Source: Cristatella mucedo (lineage: Eukaryota; Bryozoa; Phylactolaemata; Cristatellidae). Taken from it: a DNA stretch of 64,000 bases. Location: the NCBI GenBank assembly GCA_009760855.2, contig WPIO01000317.1, positions 1 through 64,000 on the forward strand, in the 5' to 3' direction. Both the position numbers and the translations under genes were made by a program. The notes under the pieces are model-generated. The model was not told where the DNA came from. It saw only the letters and a list, made by a program, of their open reading frames with translations, and ran no database searches. Numbering within the stretch: position 1 is the first letter of the stretch; each line of letters starts with the position of its first letter. This document shows, piece after piece, positions 11,716 through 23,425 of the stretch.

Positions 11716-12470
11716 CGATGTGTTGCTTAGACATCTTCCCGCCAAGTGACACAGCTCTCGGCTCGCTGTAGCTTTGCTTCGCTCAATAAAACTCTGTCTC
11801 GCGGGCTTAACCGTAACGCGCGCAGTGAAACTTCAAACGGTATCGCCTAGCTTCGCTAAACCCCAAGACGCGTCGCCTCGCTCGCTTAAGCTTAGTCCAG
11901 CCGACACCTTGTCCTGCCCAAATTACCCTTGCTCCGCCAAAAAAGACGTGGCTTCTCTCTTCAAAAATTGCGCGAAAGGATTTAGAGTACGATTTAGATA
12001 CGAATAATAGTGCCCGCAAAGAACTGAATGGTTTTTAGGCACTTCATTAGTGCTGTAAATGGAGCGCGATCAAATGGCTAAAGTTTCAAGCATCCCGAAA
12101 CTTTCTTGCCTCGCTCGCCCGAAATGAACCGGATATGCTTAGCGTTCCCTGCTACTTTAGCTTTGATACGCAAAAAAGTAGATGCCTCATACAATTACCT
12201 TTGCACGGTTCGCATAAACTGCACCCTGCTCGGACTGATTTCACCCGATTCTGATCGCTAACTTAGGCTGATTTATTTTTAACGTAGATTAATCGCGTAT
12301 ATATATATATATATATGTACAAATATCTGCCGAGGACCACTACATCTTAGAATACAATATGACAAAAAGAAGCATATTTCCTAATATAAATTCAACAATT
12401 ACAAATGTAACTTTATAAGACATAACTTACGAACACATAATGTTAATGCATACTTTTTAGTTCTGCTGTT
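11716..12470. other. No recognisable gene; short dispersed repeat
   Basis: No supported coding region. The segment near 12208-12250 (GCATAAACTGCACCCTGCTC and the following bases) resembles 51798-51840, next to the other polymerase locus. A short (TA)n tract lies at about 12297-12316. Confidence 0.5.
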
Positions 12471-13760
12471 AAGAGCGAACAGAAAGCTCCAGAGTCTGGG
12501 AGCCATCGAGCGAGTGAACCGAAATCTCCAGAGCCTGGGAGCGAGCAAGCGAGCAAACCGGAAGCTCCCGGCTCTGAGAGAGAGCGAGCGAGCGAACCGG
12601 AAGCTCTAGTCTGAAGGCAGCAAGTGAGCAAACCGGAAGCTCCCGGCTCTGAAATCCAGCGAGCGATCGAACTAGAAGCTCCAGAGGCTGGAAGCCAGCG
12701 AGCGAGCGAACCGGAAGCTTGACACTCTGACAGCCAGCGAGCGAACAAACCGGAAGCTTCATAGACTAGGAGCAAGCATGCAACCGAACCAGAACCAGAA
12801 AGCTCCAAGGCTCTTTGAGCCAGCAAGCAAGCGAACCGGAAGCTCCAGGCTCTGAGAGTAAGCGAGCAAGCAAAGCGAAAGCTCCACACTCTGTGAGCCA
12901 GCGAGCGAGCGCACCAGAAGCTCCAGAGTCTGGGAGCAAACGAGCAAGCGAACCGTAAGCTCCAGGCCCTGAGAGCCAGCGAGCGAGTGAACCTGAAGCT
13001 CCAGAGTCTGGGAGCCAGCAAGCGAGCAATGCGGAAGCTCCAGAGTCTTAGAGCGAGCGAGCGAACCGGAAGCACCAGAGTCTAGGCACGACCGAGCGAG
13101 CCAACCGGAAGCTCCAGGCTTGAAGAGCCAGCGAGCAACCGAACCGGAAGCTGCCGGCTCCAAGAGCCAGCGAGCTAGCCAAGCGGAAGCTCGAGACTAT
13201 GACAGCCAGCGAGCTGCGAAGCGAAAGCTCGAGACTCTGAGAGCCAGCGAGCAAGCGAACCGGAAGCTCCGGAGTCTGGGAAGCAGGAAGCGAGCAAACC
13301 CGAAGCTCCAGGCTCTGACTGCCTGCGAGCGAGCGAACCGGAAGGTCAAGAGTTTGGGAGCCAGCGAGCGACCAAACCGGAAGTTTCAGAGTCTGGTAGC
13401 CAGCGAGCCACTGAACCGGAAGATTGAGATTCTGAGAGCCAGCGAGCGAGCAAAGTGGAAGCTCCAAATTCTGAGATCCAGCGAGCAAGCGAAGTGGAAG
13501 TTCTAGAATCTGGGAGACAGTTACCGAGAGCACCGGAAATTTTAAGATCTGAGAGACAGCGAGTGAGCAAACCGGACACTGCAGGGTTCCAGAGCCAGCG
13601 AGCGAGTGAACCGGAAGCTCCAAAGTCTGGGAGCCAGAAAGCGACCGAACCGGAAGCTCCTGGCTCTGACAGCCAGCGAGCTAGCGAAGCGGAAGCTCGA
13701 GACTCTGAGAGCAAGCGAGCGAGCTAACCGAAAACTCTAGAGTCTGGGAGCAATGTGGGA
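12470..13760. repeat. 39-bp minisatellite, block 2
   Basis: More than 30 degenerate units of 39 bp; typical blocks are GAACCGGAAGCTCCAGAGTC and GAGCCAGCGAGCGAGC. The commonest variation is between GAGTCTGG and GGCTCTGA in mid-unit, giving two interspersed subtypes. Minus-strand frames read as 13-residue repeats containing SGSLARWLS or ELPVRSLAG; these result from the period being a multiple of three. GC-rich and internally diverged, so not a recent expansion. Confidence 0.95.
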
Positions 13761-13771
13761 GCAATTGTGAG

Positions 13772-13945
13772 CCGTGATGGCACACTAGGTAAGGTGGCTG
13801 CTTTCACGACCTCGGTCCCGAGGTCACGGGTTCGATTCCTGCGGTGGGCGATTCTTAATCGCCACTGCAAGCGGTGGTGATGGCAGTAAAGGCTCTTCTG
13901 TCGCTATACAAAAAGAGGCTGTTTCATCAGCTAGGATTTATTAAT
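13772..13945 (+). mobile_element. SINE-1, near full-length copy
   Basis: The tRNA-like head runs from GTGAGCCGTGATGGC, with a box-A-like GGCACACTAGGTAAGG and a consensus box B GGTTCGATTCC at 13829-13839. A body follows with GCCACTGCAAGCGGTGGTGA (a short hairpin) and AAAAAGAGGCTGTTT, and a tail GGATTTATTAATTTATT. It separates minisatellite blocks 2 and 3, so it inserted into the array. Confidence 0.85.
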
Positions 13946-13954
13946 TTATTTTAT

Positions 13955-14590
13955 TAAGCGAGCGAGCGAACCGGAAGCTCTAGGCTCTGAGAGCCAGCGA
14001 GCGACCAAACCGGAAGCTCCACAGTGTGAGAGGCAGCGAGTGAGCAAACCAGTGGCTCCAGACTCTGCGAGCCAGCGAGCGAGCAAACCTGAAGTTCCCT
14101 AGTCTGAGAGCGAGCGAGTGAGCGGACCGAAACCTCCAGAGTCTAGGTGCCGGTTAGGGAGCGAACCGGAAGCTTTAGGTTCTGCGAGCCAGCGAGCTAG
14201 CGAAGCGGAAGCTTCAGAGTCTGGGAAGCAGCGAGCGAGCAAACCGGAAGCTCCAGACTCTGAGAGCCAGCAAGGGAGCAAACCCGAAGCTCTAGGCTCC
14301 GAAAGCCAGCGAGCGAGCGACTCGGAACTTCCAGAGTCTGAGTTCCAGCGAGCGAGCGAACCGGAAGCTCTAGAGTATGGGAGCAAGCGAGCGAACCGGA
14401 AGCTCCAGAGTCTAGTAGCCAGCAAATGAGCGAACTGGAAGCTCCATAGCCTGAGAGCCAGCGAGCGAGCAAACCGGAAGCTCTATAGTTAGGGAGCCTG
14501 CGAGCGAGCGAAGCGGAAGCTCCAGGCTCAGAGAGCAAGCGAGCGAGCAAACCAGAAGCTCCAGAGTTTGGGAGCTAGCCAGCGATGCGG
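13955..14590. repeat. 39-bp minisatellite, block 3
   Basis: Continuation of the same array after the SINE, about 16 degenerate units, ending near AGCTAGCCAGCGATGCGG at about 14588. Confidence 0.93.
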
Positions 14591-14639
14591 CTGTAAATTC
14601 ACCCGACGTTTCCAAAGGTCCCAGGTGAATCCAGAGGTC

Positions 14640-15030
14640 CGAGCCAAATAATGAAGGGACCTAAAAGTGGATGACAAAATCTCAAAATTGATGAGCCGAT
14701 AGATTTAGAGCCAGTATAGGTCGGCGAGAAGCAGTGTGGTGTGGCAACTGCGACACTCACGACACACAAGCCTAGCTGCACAGGTTTACACTAGCTCTGG
14801 GCGCCTGATTGCACATGTTGGTAGGCCAGCAAGCAGTGGGTTACTAAAGTCAAGACGGAGTGTCACAAAACCATGGATTAACTTAGATGTAGTATCCCTG
14901 CCTAAAGAAGCCCGATTTTCAGCAATGTTAGGAAGCTGAAAGCAGGCTGACTTGACTGTGGAGCCGATGCGGTCGTCTGATAAAATATCCCTTTTGAACA
15001 TACACTTGGATTTCGTGCATATTCATCAAG
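14640..15030 (-). mobile_element. LINE-A fragment, C-terminal ORF region
   Basis: The reverse strand matches the region that encodes SRLDFCNSLLAGLP and the following residues in other copies; it is truncated and frameshifted. It abuts the minisatellite on the left. Confidence 0.7.
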
Positions 15031-15216
15031 AGTTATTTTGAGTTGTGTATAAGATCGCTAGAATTGGCTATTTATATTTACATCAGTGCATCTTTATTTT
15101 TGTGGGCGCTGTATTGTCTTTCCGCCAGCCCAGTGCAAGTCGCCGGCCAAGACCCCGTACCTGTGCCATGTATTTTCACTCACAGCCACCCCAGCGGCCT
15201 GGGTGGACGATGTCAG

Positions 15217-15535
<319 letters not shown>

Positions 15536-15844
15536 TGTTCTCGTCTAGTGCTCAGGAGTAACATACCCGACTATCACAAAAGCTGCATTAACGCACGCGA
15601 GCCTGTGTCACCTGTGTCGCTTGTGTACCATGCAGTCTTCGTCTCGACCGTGACAAGTTTGTGGGGGCTTCGCCATCCGTCATTCGTCTTCGTCGCGACG
15701 CTGCCGTGCACTCGAGCCCCCGGAAACTAAACTCCGAATCTACCTTCAACAGCGACTACGTTCGCGTAGACATTTTAAAAGTTGCTTCGCTTCCGGCATA
15801 GTTTCACACCGATTCTTTTCACCGATTCTGTCACCGATGCATTT

Positions 15845-15930
15845 CACTTTGCAGCAAATGTAAAGCGCCTAGAAAGAGATTAAGTTCTCTGAGGGCGCTT
15901 TGTCAAGTTAATTATTATTATTATTATTCT
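15845..15930 (+). mobile_element. LINE-A-type 3' tail only
   Basis: The terminal block CAGCAAATGTAAAGCGCCTAG, the AGATTAAGTTCTC motif and a (TTA)n tail, nearly identical to 16950-17040, without the rest of the LINE. It may be an extremely 5'-truncated LINE or the tail of a SINE. Confidence 0.75.
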
Positions 15931-16493
15931 CTGGCTACCGGGAAGGGAGCGTAACTTGTATTTTCCGGAAACTCTACGTGACTCGGTAATTCTGTCGTCC
16001 TAGATCTGCCTACGAACTGGGCTGCACGAGCGTCTGCAGCGAACGACTCGGCACCCGTTGCAGCGGCAGAGCACAAATCAGACGCTCGGCGCGTCGGCGG
16101 CGGCCAGCCAGCTGACCGGCGGTGGCATGGCGACCGCCGCCGCTGCTTCTGCACCGGAAGTGACGGGACTCAAAGTAAGAAACACTTTTGCGGTTCCAGA
16201 AGCCTAGGAAGGAAGGTTAAACATAAGGTCTGGAACTCGCTTCCAGTCATGGTCACTAACAGCCAAAACCTTGCACCATTTTCTTTTTATTTAAGTCTCG
16301 GCGAAAGACGCATCAGTTCCGGTTCGCTTGCCCCATAGCCTCAGTGAATTTTTTTGTGTCGCTCCTGTTTGCTTGGCATGCAAGATTCAGTGCATGCTAC
16401 CTAGCCGGGGGTGGTACTGAACGCTATGCTAACTTGGTTTAAATTTACCTATTCTGCTAAAACCTAGAGGGAACCAAGCTGCCAGACTAGTGC

Positions 16494-17040
16494 TTTCAAG
16501 GTTTTGTCGCTCACTTTTAGGTCTCTTCATTCTATGGCTCCAGCCTATCTTTCAGGTATACTACCCCATCAGGCAAAGCATAGTACCACCCGCTTTTCGG
16601 AATCCAACAGTCTAGAAATACCTCGTACAAACCTTAAATCCTTTGGAGACCGTGCATTTAGTTCGTATGCTCCCAAAGCCTGGAACTCCCTTCCGACCTG
16701 CGTCAGAACATCCCCTGACCTGACCACATTTAAAAGAAACTTAAACAAATACCTATTTAGGACAGCATTTAGTGGGTCCTTGTGATTCGTCCTCGATGTG
16801 CTTATGCCTGCTGACACTGTTGATGCTGCCACTAACCACATTTGCATGCTGACCCAGTGCATGTAACCCCTATGTGCATGTAACCCCTAACCATGTTATT
16901 CTTTTTGTTTGTTTTTCAAGCATGATTTTACTTACTATTCTATTGCGTATCACTTTGCAGCAAATGTAAAGCGCCTAGAAAGAGATTAAGTTCTCTGAGG
17001 GCGCTTTATCAAGTGCAATATTATTATTATTATTATTATT
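16494..17040 (+). mobile_element. LINE-A 3' fragment with open C-terminal ORF
   Basis: A 5'-truncated insertion starting at TTCAAGGTTTTGTCGCTCAC. It contains an open frame (16504-16785) for the C-terminal part of the LINE protein, with GDRAFSSYAPKAWNSLP, a block typical of CR1/L2-type ORF2 ends. It is followed by the 3' untranslated region with CATGCTGACCCAGTGCATG and the (TTA)n tail. Confidence 0.85.
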
Positions 17041-17365
17041 AGTGCTTAGCAAGGAGCAGTCAGCTAGCTGATTGGTTGCTAGCCGTCTGCTATTTCGTGA
17101 CGTTAGCTGGCAGCATCTGCCAGGACGTAACGTCGACCGAACGCTGGCAGCAGCAGCTCAGTGCCACGAGCTGCTGCAGCTGACTGCAGCTGCTCGTGCT
17201 TGGAGCTCGTGCTACAAGTCGCTGGTGTCGATAAATCACGGATTATTTTATTAACTTGCTAAAAGGTAAGAGTACAGGTACGTGACAGGCAGTCATAAGA
17301 AGCTGAGTGACATGCAGCGCTAGGTAGCTGCCTTCCAGAGCTGCAATGCTGCAGCTGCCTTCCCT

Positions 17366-18108
17366 TCATCGTCTGCTCTCAGATGCAACAACTGCTGCAG
17401 CAGGGTACACAGTCACAGTCTGCCCGCCCAGCACGTCTAGCACGGTCCTCTGTCCTCCGCCCAGTGACAGGTACCCAGGTAGCAGCAGTCCGTGGCTGCT
17501 GTATGAGAGCACCTGCTGCAGCACCCGCCCAGTCACATCACAGAGCGCCCTCACACAGTCCTTGCTACTGTCTCCTTGCAGCCCTGCCACAGCCAGGTAC
17601 ACGATGCCGCCTGCAGCACAGACGTCCCTCGCTGCCTCCTCGCTGCTCAGCTCGTGTCTCCATTGTCTGTCACCTCGGTGGCTGCAGCTGTCCACTACGT
17701 ACAGCTCTCTGCCATCGTCCAGCTCCACCTTGCTCCAGCTCGTAGTGACCAGAGCAGCAGCAGTGAGAGCCACACTCTCTATCTTATACTCGTACTTCCT
17801 GCTGTACAGCAGCTGCCCCGAGCTCAGCTGCAGCAGCTGCAGCCCTGGGCCATACCCGCCCTGGGTCACAGCGAGCAGGTCGCCGAGCGAGGACAGCTTC
17901 CATGGAGACCAGCCAGCAGCAGATGCCCCTCTGACGTCACAGACAGGTCGCAGCACTCGACAGGCGTCTGGAAGCGGCTGGAGGCCGGGCCGAAGTTGAG
18001 CAGCTCTGGCTGCTGCTCTGCTACAACGAACGCTGCATCGTGTGAATACAGGCAGCAGCAGAGCGCTGCATGAGACGAGAGAGACTCGTGCACTGCGCTA
18101 CTTTTCAC
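17366..18108 (-). pseudogene. Beta-propeller-like host gene fragment with a frameshift
   Basis: Two overlapping minus-strand frames, 18108 to about 17890 and about 17900 to 17366, read together as a protein of repeated blade-like segments (hydrophobic strand, GG turn, strand): GHLLLAGLHG, GDLLAVTQGGYGPGLQLLQL, AGGIVYLAVAGLQG and RTVLDVLGGQTVTVYPA. Codon use and GC content are unlike the AT-rich viral genes and look host-like. The frame changes near 17890, where a one-base difference would keep the blade pattern. The reading frame ends at 17366 and no transmembrane segment is visible. The family was not identified; a WD40/NHL-like propeller is an inference from the repeat rhythm only. It may be an exon or a pseudogene. 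Confidence 0.4.
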
Positions 18109-18309
18109 AGGTCATTTTACATTTTACAAGTTATTTATCTTGCATAAATAAATAATAATAATGCAATCAAAGATCGTACGACTTTTCGTTGCTTGACTGC
18201 ACCGTTGCAAGATGCTTGGTCTTATCACTACAATGAGCGCTGCATTGTGTGAATGCAGGCAGCGGCAGCAGAGAGACCAGAGAGACTCTTGCACTGTGCA
18301 CTTGTGCAA
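18035..18309 (-). repeat. Direct duplication of an exon-like segment
   Basis: 18035-18108 and 18222-18309 resemble each other (shared AACGCTGCATCGTGTGAATAC-type and GAGAGACTC blocks). Their minus-strand translations are alike: VHESLSSHAALCCCLYSHDAA versus VQESLWSLCCRCLHSHNAA. The left copy is the start of the propeller-like frame. Confidence 0.55.
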
Positions 18310-18429
18310 GCTGATGAGTCCTTTTACAAGGTTAGCTTAAAGCTTGTTTATACAATGAAATATTGTGCGACTTTTGTACTACGTTCACCTCTCGTTGCTT
18401 GACTGCACTGTTGCAAGATGCCTGGTCTT

Positions 18430-18665
18430 ATTTTATGAATAATAATAATAAGACATTTGATAAAGCACCCTCAGAGAACTACATCTCTTTCAAGGCACTT
18501 TACATTTGCTGCAAAGGAAGCACAATCGATTGGCTTGTCGTAGCATGCTTAATAAATAACAAGAATAACATGTTTAGTGGTAGCAAGCACAATGTAAGCC
18601 AACGGGCTTTGGGAGCACACGAACTACAGGCACAGTCTCCAAAGGATCCGAGGTTCAGCCTTTAA
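18430..18665 (-). mobile_element. LINE-A 3' fragment with internal deletion
   Basis: The reverse strand has the (TTA)n tail, the terminal block and the untranslated region, then jumps to the GAACCTCGGATCCTTTGGAG part of the coding region. Confidence 0.7.
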
Positions 18666-18924
18666 ATCAATCCGCACAAAGTTCACCAATTCTTAGTGCT
18701 GAGTTCAAGCTCAACAGCGGAACAAGGTGAGTGACGTACTGGCCTGGTCCTCAGTAATCAACACAACCAATCCATGGCCTCATTGCCTGCTCATTTGATG
18801 ATTTGTCATCAAAGAAGAGTGGTCCCTTAATGCACAATTATTGAGATTTCCAGTGACCCTGTCAAATGTTATAACCTCTCGCCTCCAATACCATGACACA
18901 CTTACTAAGTCTGCATATTCAAAA

Positions 18925-19101
18925 AAAATCCTACCTGATTAAACAGCCTCTTTTTGTATAGCGACAGAAGAGCCTTCTAGGGCTATCACCACTGCTTGCA
19001 GTGGCGATAAAGAATCACCCACTGCAGGATTCGAACAAACGACCTCGGTCCCGAGGTCGTGACAGCTACCGCCTTACCTAGTGTGCCATCACGGCTCACC
19101 A
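18925..19101 (-). mobile_element. SINE-1 copy
   Basis: The reverse strand matches 13772-13945: GTGAGCCGTGATGGCACACT head, box-B-like GTTCGAATCC, GCCACTGCAAGCAGTGGTGA hairpin and AAAAAGAGGCTGTTTAATCA end. Confidence 0.85.
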
Positions 19102-19187
19102 AGCTTACTGTGTTAGGGTCCACATACTCATTCAAGGTCGTACATGCATTCTAACACTCGCAGGTCGTGCACAAGTGCTGCCTAGTA

Positions 19188-19335
19188 CGCCGAGCTGGTC
19201 TGGTCTAGCGGTTAAGGTGATCGCCACGACCGAGGTCTGACTGAGGTCGTGGGCTCGAGCCCCGAGGCATAAGTGAAGCGCCTGAATGGAGATTAAGTTC
19301 TCTTGGGGCACTACATAAATGAATTATATATGACT
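19188..19335 (+). mobile_element. SINE-2, tRNA-derived, with a LINE-A-like tail
   Basis: A tRNA-like head GAGCTGGTCTGGTCTAGCGG with a box-A-like TAGCGGTTAAGG and a box-B-like GGGCTCGAGCCCC. It is followed by AAGCGCCTGAATGGAGATTA and AGTTCTCTTGGGGCAC, which parallel the terminal block of LINE-A (AAGCGCCTAGAAAGAGATTA, AGTTCTCTGAGGGCGC). Confidence 0.8.
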
Positions 19336-20592
19336 TCAGCACTGTCAGCACATTTACACTTCTCCATTAGCGAGATACAAATTACTCATCTATTCTTTAC
19401 CTCACACCCTATGCGAGAGTGACCCTATTTCATCATTGCAACTACAAGCTCTTGCGGTCACGGCCATTTTGCCACTATCATTGCTTGCTCTGCATGTACA
19501 AATCACTTCTCTTTTCTTTACCTACCAATGCAGAGACAACCCTTTCTACCTATAGGACAAGTAAAATAGAAACACGATACTTATTCATTGCAGGTAGACT
19601 GCCATTACGGCCATAATTATAATACCACGTTTGTAAAGTGCCCTAAGTGAACAAAATATCTTACCACGTGAGCTAGAAGTCACTGAATGATATCTTTATG
19701 TGACATGCATGCAGCTGATAGCAAGTATAATGCCTGGCATGCTAAAGCCAAAGAAGACACACTCAGAACTACTTGCTTGCACAGCCTCTGGCCGAAAACA
19801 TGCAGCAAAACCATGCATTACAATTCCACATTGCTAATGTCGCGTCCAACCCCCCCCCCCAATATCGTCCCTGCCGGCCAGAATCCTAGAATAGTGTGTT
19901 TCTACTCGCCAGAACCTTGATGCAACCGTCTGCAGCAACCGTCTTCAGCAGTCTGCTAGGTCATGCTATAACAGTCACTTTCTCTATGCAAGGGCACATG
20001 TCACACAAGTCTATTTACAACCCGAGTGTACCAGTCAATTCATTCTCTTAGGGTGGCAATCTCATGAGGTCAAGCAGCATTCCAAATGAGAGCTTTGAAT
20101 CTAATTACTCCTCAGTGTTTCGTTGGTTCACCCACAAGCACTTTCGATTACAAACCGGTAAGAAATAGCTAGGCAGAGCCACATTGAGACCAAGTAGAAA
20201 ATACATACCTTCACTGCAATTCGGAAAATATCTACACCAGTGTAGATATCCATATAGTGCATAAAAGAGAAGACGGTGATGGAGCAGTCACAGATCACCA
20301 CCACATACGATATGATACAATTTACCTCTTTGATTCTATCACATGCCCATAGGCTGCCTGCTACGGTAGAAGCTAGTCCAACATGAGCGATACGAAGAGG
20401 CTCTATGCAAGTTTGCAGTTGAGGCCGTCAGGACGTGCAGCTAGCTAGTGAAGCTGCCTTACTCGTACTGCTACTGCTTAGCATGTCAGAATCTATTTAT
20501 AGCCTAGCGTTCCCACGTAGCAGCGTTCCTGTCAGCAAAAGAACTGACAAGTGAAGCACGGCGTCCGGTCGGAAGTCGGCAGCTCTCTCATA

Positions 20593-21375
20593 GTGTTATT
20601 CAGAAATTGGAAAGGCTGACTTTCAAAATTGGCTCTGCCAGCATATCTCCAGTTGCATCAGCTCGAAATCTAGGTGTCATATTCCAAAGCGTCCTCTCGT
20701 TGGACGACCACATCAGCTCCACAGTCAAATCAGCCTATTTTCAGCTTCATAACATTGCTAAAATTCGGGCTTGTTTAGATAAGGATACCACGTCCAAGTT
20801 GGTCCATGCATTCGTGACATCTCGTCTTGACTTCTGCAACTCACTCAGTCAGCAACGGATTGACTTTTGAGGTTTTATCGCTGCACTTTTAGAGTCTAGT
20901 TTCATATCTATGATCAGCCTGTCTTTCAGATACTACCCCATCAGGCCAAAGCATGTCCCTCCTTTCAGAATCTAGAAAACTCCTCATGCAAACCTTAAAA
21001 TCCTTTTGGAATGGTGCATTGTCGTATGCTCCCACAGCCTGGAACTCCCTCCCGACCTGCGTCAGAACATCCCTGAGCCCCAGCCACATTTAAAAGAAAC
21101 TTATCACCTATTTGGACCAGCATTTAATGGGTCTTGTGATTCGTCCTCGATGTGCTTATGACGTGCTGACACTGTTGATGTGCTCACTAACCACATTTTG
21201 CACATGCTGATACAGTGCATATAACCTAACCATGTTATTCATTTTGTTTGTTTTCAAGCATATAGCTTACCTACTATTCTATTGCATCATCACTTTGCAG
21301 CAAATGTAAGCGCCTGAAAAGATTAAGTTCTCGACTTTTATCAAATTAAAGTGTATTATTATTATTATTATTTAT
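20593..21375 (+). mobile_element. LINE-A fragment with internal deletion
   Basis: The thumb region is open from 20607 to 20870 (SARNLGVIFQ, SLDDHISSTVKSAYFQ, SRLDFCNS). At about 20845 the sequence jumps to the GCAACGGATTGACTT block, about 160 bp downstream in other copies. The remaining C-terminal part has several small indels. It ends with the usual terminal block and (TTA)n. Confidence 0.85.
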
Positions 21376-21735
21376 ATAAGTCGCTTTATAGCCTTAGTGG
21401 TCATCACTCCAACTTTTCAGCAGGCAATGATGAATTGCCAGTTTCAATACGTCCAATGGCCAACCTGTCTTTCGTAAATTAAGCGCACTTTTTACTTAGG
21501 GTCAGACCCAGGGCAGCAATAAAGATAATATAACTAAATCGTTTAGACTATGCGAATGAGCTCTGAAGCATACTGGCTAACCCATTGCTTGCCAGCTGTG
21601 CGACCAAGCTCTCTCCAGGAAAGGCCTACCTGAACCCACGTCTTGTAGTGAGCAGACAAAGGACACTTCCTTGTGACCACTCGTGCTAAGGGTACCCACC
21701 ATAGCCTACCACTGCCGTTCTGGCCAGATCTCCTA

Positions 21736-21737
<2 letters not shown>

Positions 21738-21777
<40 letters not shown>
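21738..21777. repeat. (CT)n microsatellite
   Basis: About 20 CT units. The surrounding 21380-22260 shows no supported gene. Confidence 0.9.
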
Positions 21778-21778
<1 letters not shown>

Positions 21779-22269
21779 GTCAGAAATTGATCAAAACGAG
21801 ACAAATAAAGAAAAAGTGATTCATTTGCACAACCAGTAAGAGATACAGCCACGATTGAGACTCCTAATGAAAAAGTATACTAGTCACAAGGCAGACCAAA
21901 TGGCTGTGGGACTGTACACCAGTGAAACAGGTGGGAAACAAGCAAATGAAACAAACAAAGACAAGTCTCTTTTTAATTTGGAAATGAGGGCACTTTGCAC
22001 AATGACGACAGATGACTAATGTAGCACTATGTAGCTGAAGACTATGAGTGATCAATCAAAGTATCAGTAAAGTAGATTGCAAGCCCTATTTTGTGCCTAG
22101 TGTCAGAGGTCGTAAACTCAACTTCTAAGTAGCCCTGAGTGTACATCTTTATCTCTCTTATCAGTTTGCATACTGCTATGAGCAGAAATTAAAATGTTTA
22201 TGTCAACTACTTCTAGCTGGCATGTGTGTAGCCTCAGTTGGCAATAGACTTTAAGCAGGTCTTAGCTCT

Positions 22270-22957
22270 ATTGGTTTCCGTATATGATTTTCACAAGGAG
22301 GATTCCCGGCAGAGCAAGAAATGCTAATAGCACTTGGTGTCGGACACTACAGCGGACTATGAATATGGCTGCAAGGCTGGTCTTCAAGTCCCAGCGGTTT
22401 GAGTACGTGTCTCCTTTGCTGAAAGAGCAAGGATGGTTGCCGGTTGAGCAAAGGATACAGAGCAAAGTTCTTACGCTGACCCACAAGGCCCGCCACGGCT
22501 CGGCTCCTTCATACATAGCTGAACTGCTGAATCAGTTTCAGCCTGTTCACACCCTCAGGTCCTGTGTGGACAATAAATTAGCTGTCCCATTCCTCAGCTT
22601 AAAGACAGTTGGCGACAGAAGCTTTAGCTCTGCAGGTCCTAGACTGTGGAACTCGCTTCCACAATTCTTACGCAACGACATATACTCTCCAACTGCCGAC
22701 TATGGCACATCTTTTTCAGAGGTCCTGAACTGCTACTTCTATGCTACTCACTACCTCAACTGCTCTCCTAACTCTGCTATGCTTCCCACTTTCTCCTTGT
22801 TGCCTGAGACGAACTCTGTTGGCTACCGAATGCGTACCGAAAGCCGCTTAGGCTGTGAATGAGCTTTACAAAACTCTCCTGCGTAACACCCACACGGTCT
22901 TTATGACTTTGTGGAGTTACTGACGGAGATACATTACATTACATTACATTACATATA
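22270..22957 (+). mobile_element. LINE-B 3' fragment
   Basis: A 5'-truncated copy starting in the C-terminal third of the ORF; 22284-22862 is open and encodes MNMAARLVFKSQRFE, LTHKARHGSAPSYIAELL and GDRSFSSAGPRLWNSLPQ. The 3' untranslated region ends in ACATTACATTACATTACAT repeats (22929-22957), the LINE-B tail. Confidence 0.88.
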
Positions 22958-23084
22958 CCTGGCTGTTTACTTATGTAATGACAAAAAACGGAATACGAAA
23001 TGCCAAAGCATAAGATCCACTGACTCTGACCGAATACAGGACGTTGAGCTCCGAGGATTAACACTAAAGATAAAAAGATAATTT

Positions 23085-23212
23085 ATTTGCATAGCAAGAG
23101 AATCTCTATTTAGGCTCACATGTGCCTCAGTTCTTGAGCCCACGACCTCGGACAGACCTTGGTCAGGTCGACCACCTTAACCAACAGGCCAAACCATCTC
23201 GGCATTAGTGGC
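23085..23212 (-). mobile_element. SINE-2 copy
   Basis: The reverse strand reads GCCGAGATGGTTTGGCCTGT, then GTTAAGGTGGTCGACC and GAGGTCGTGGGCTCAAG, matching the tRNA-like part of 19188-19280 with substitutions. Confidence 0.7.
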
Positions 23213-23425
23213 AATATATGTGTCCCAATAGGTGCAAAGTAAGAGTTCGGCTGACAGGGCATAGGTGAGAGCTAACTTACCATTTCCGGTAGACATAGTG
23301 ATTCGATCGGACAAGCTGTGTCGAGAGACTACCAAGGTATACACCTTCACGGTAAATAGTGAAGGCTAGGCAGCAGAGCTTGAAATGTGACAGCCAAAGT
23401 GGACACCGGGGTTTATGGGGGAGTT

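Noticed and set aside
12470-13760. CRISPR-like array of regular repeats
   Set aside because: Units are contiguous and degenerate with no spacers, and the sequence is eukaryotic.
13772-13860. tRNA gene
   Set aside because: Boxes A and B are present, but the rest does not form a cloverleaf with acceptor stem, and the unit recurs with a common body: it is a SINE.
12443-14615. Long open frames of 13-residue repeats as repeat-protein genes
   Set aside because: The frames are open on both strands and in several phases because the unit is 39 bp; no start context and no codon bias.
19188-19275. tRNA gene
   Set aside because: Same reasoning; the tRNA-like head continues into a LINE-A-like tail and recurs at 23085-23212.
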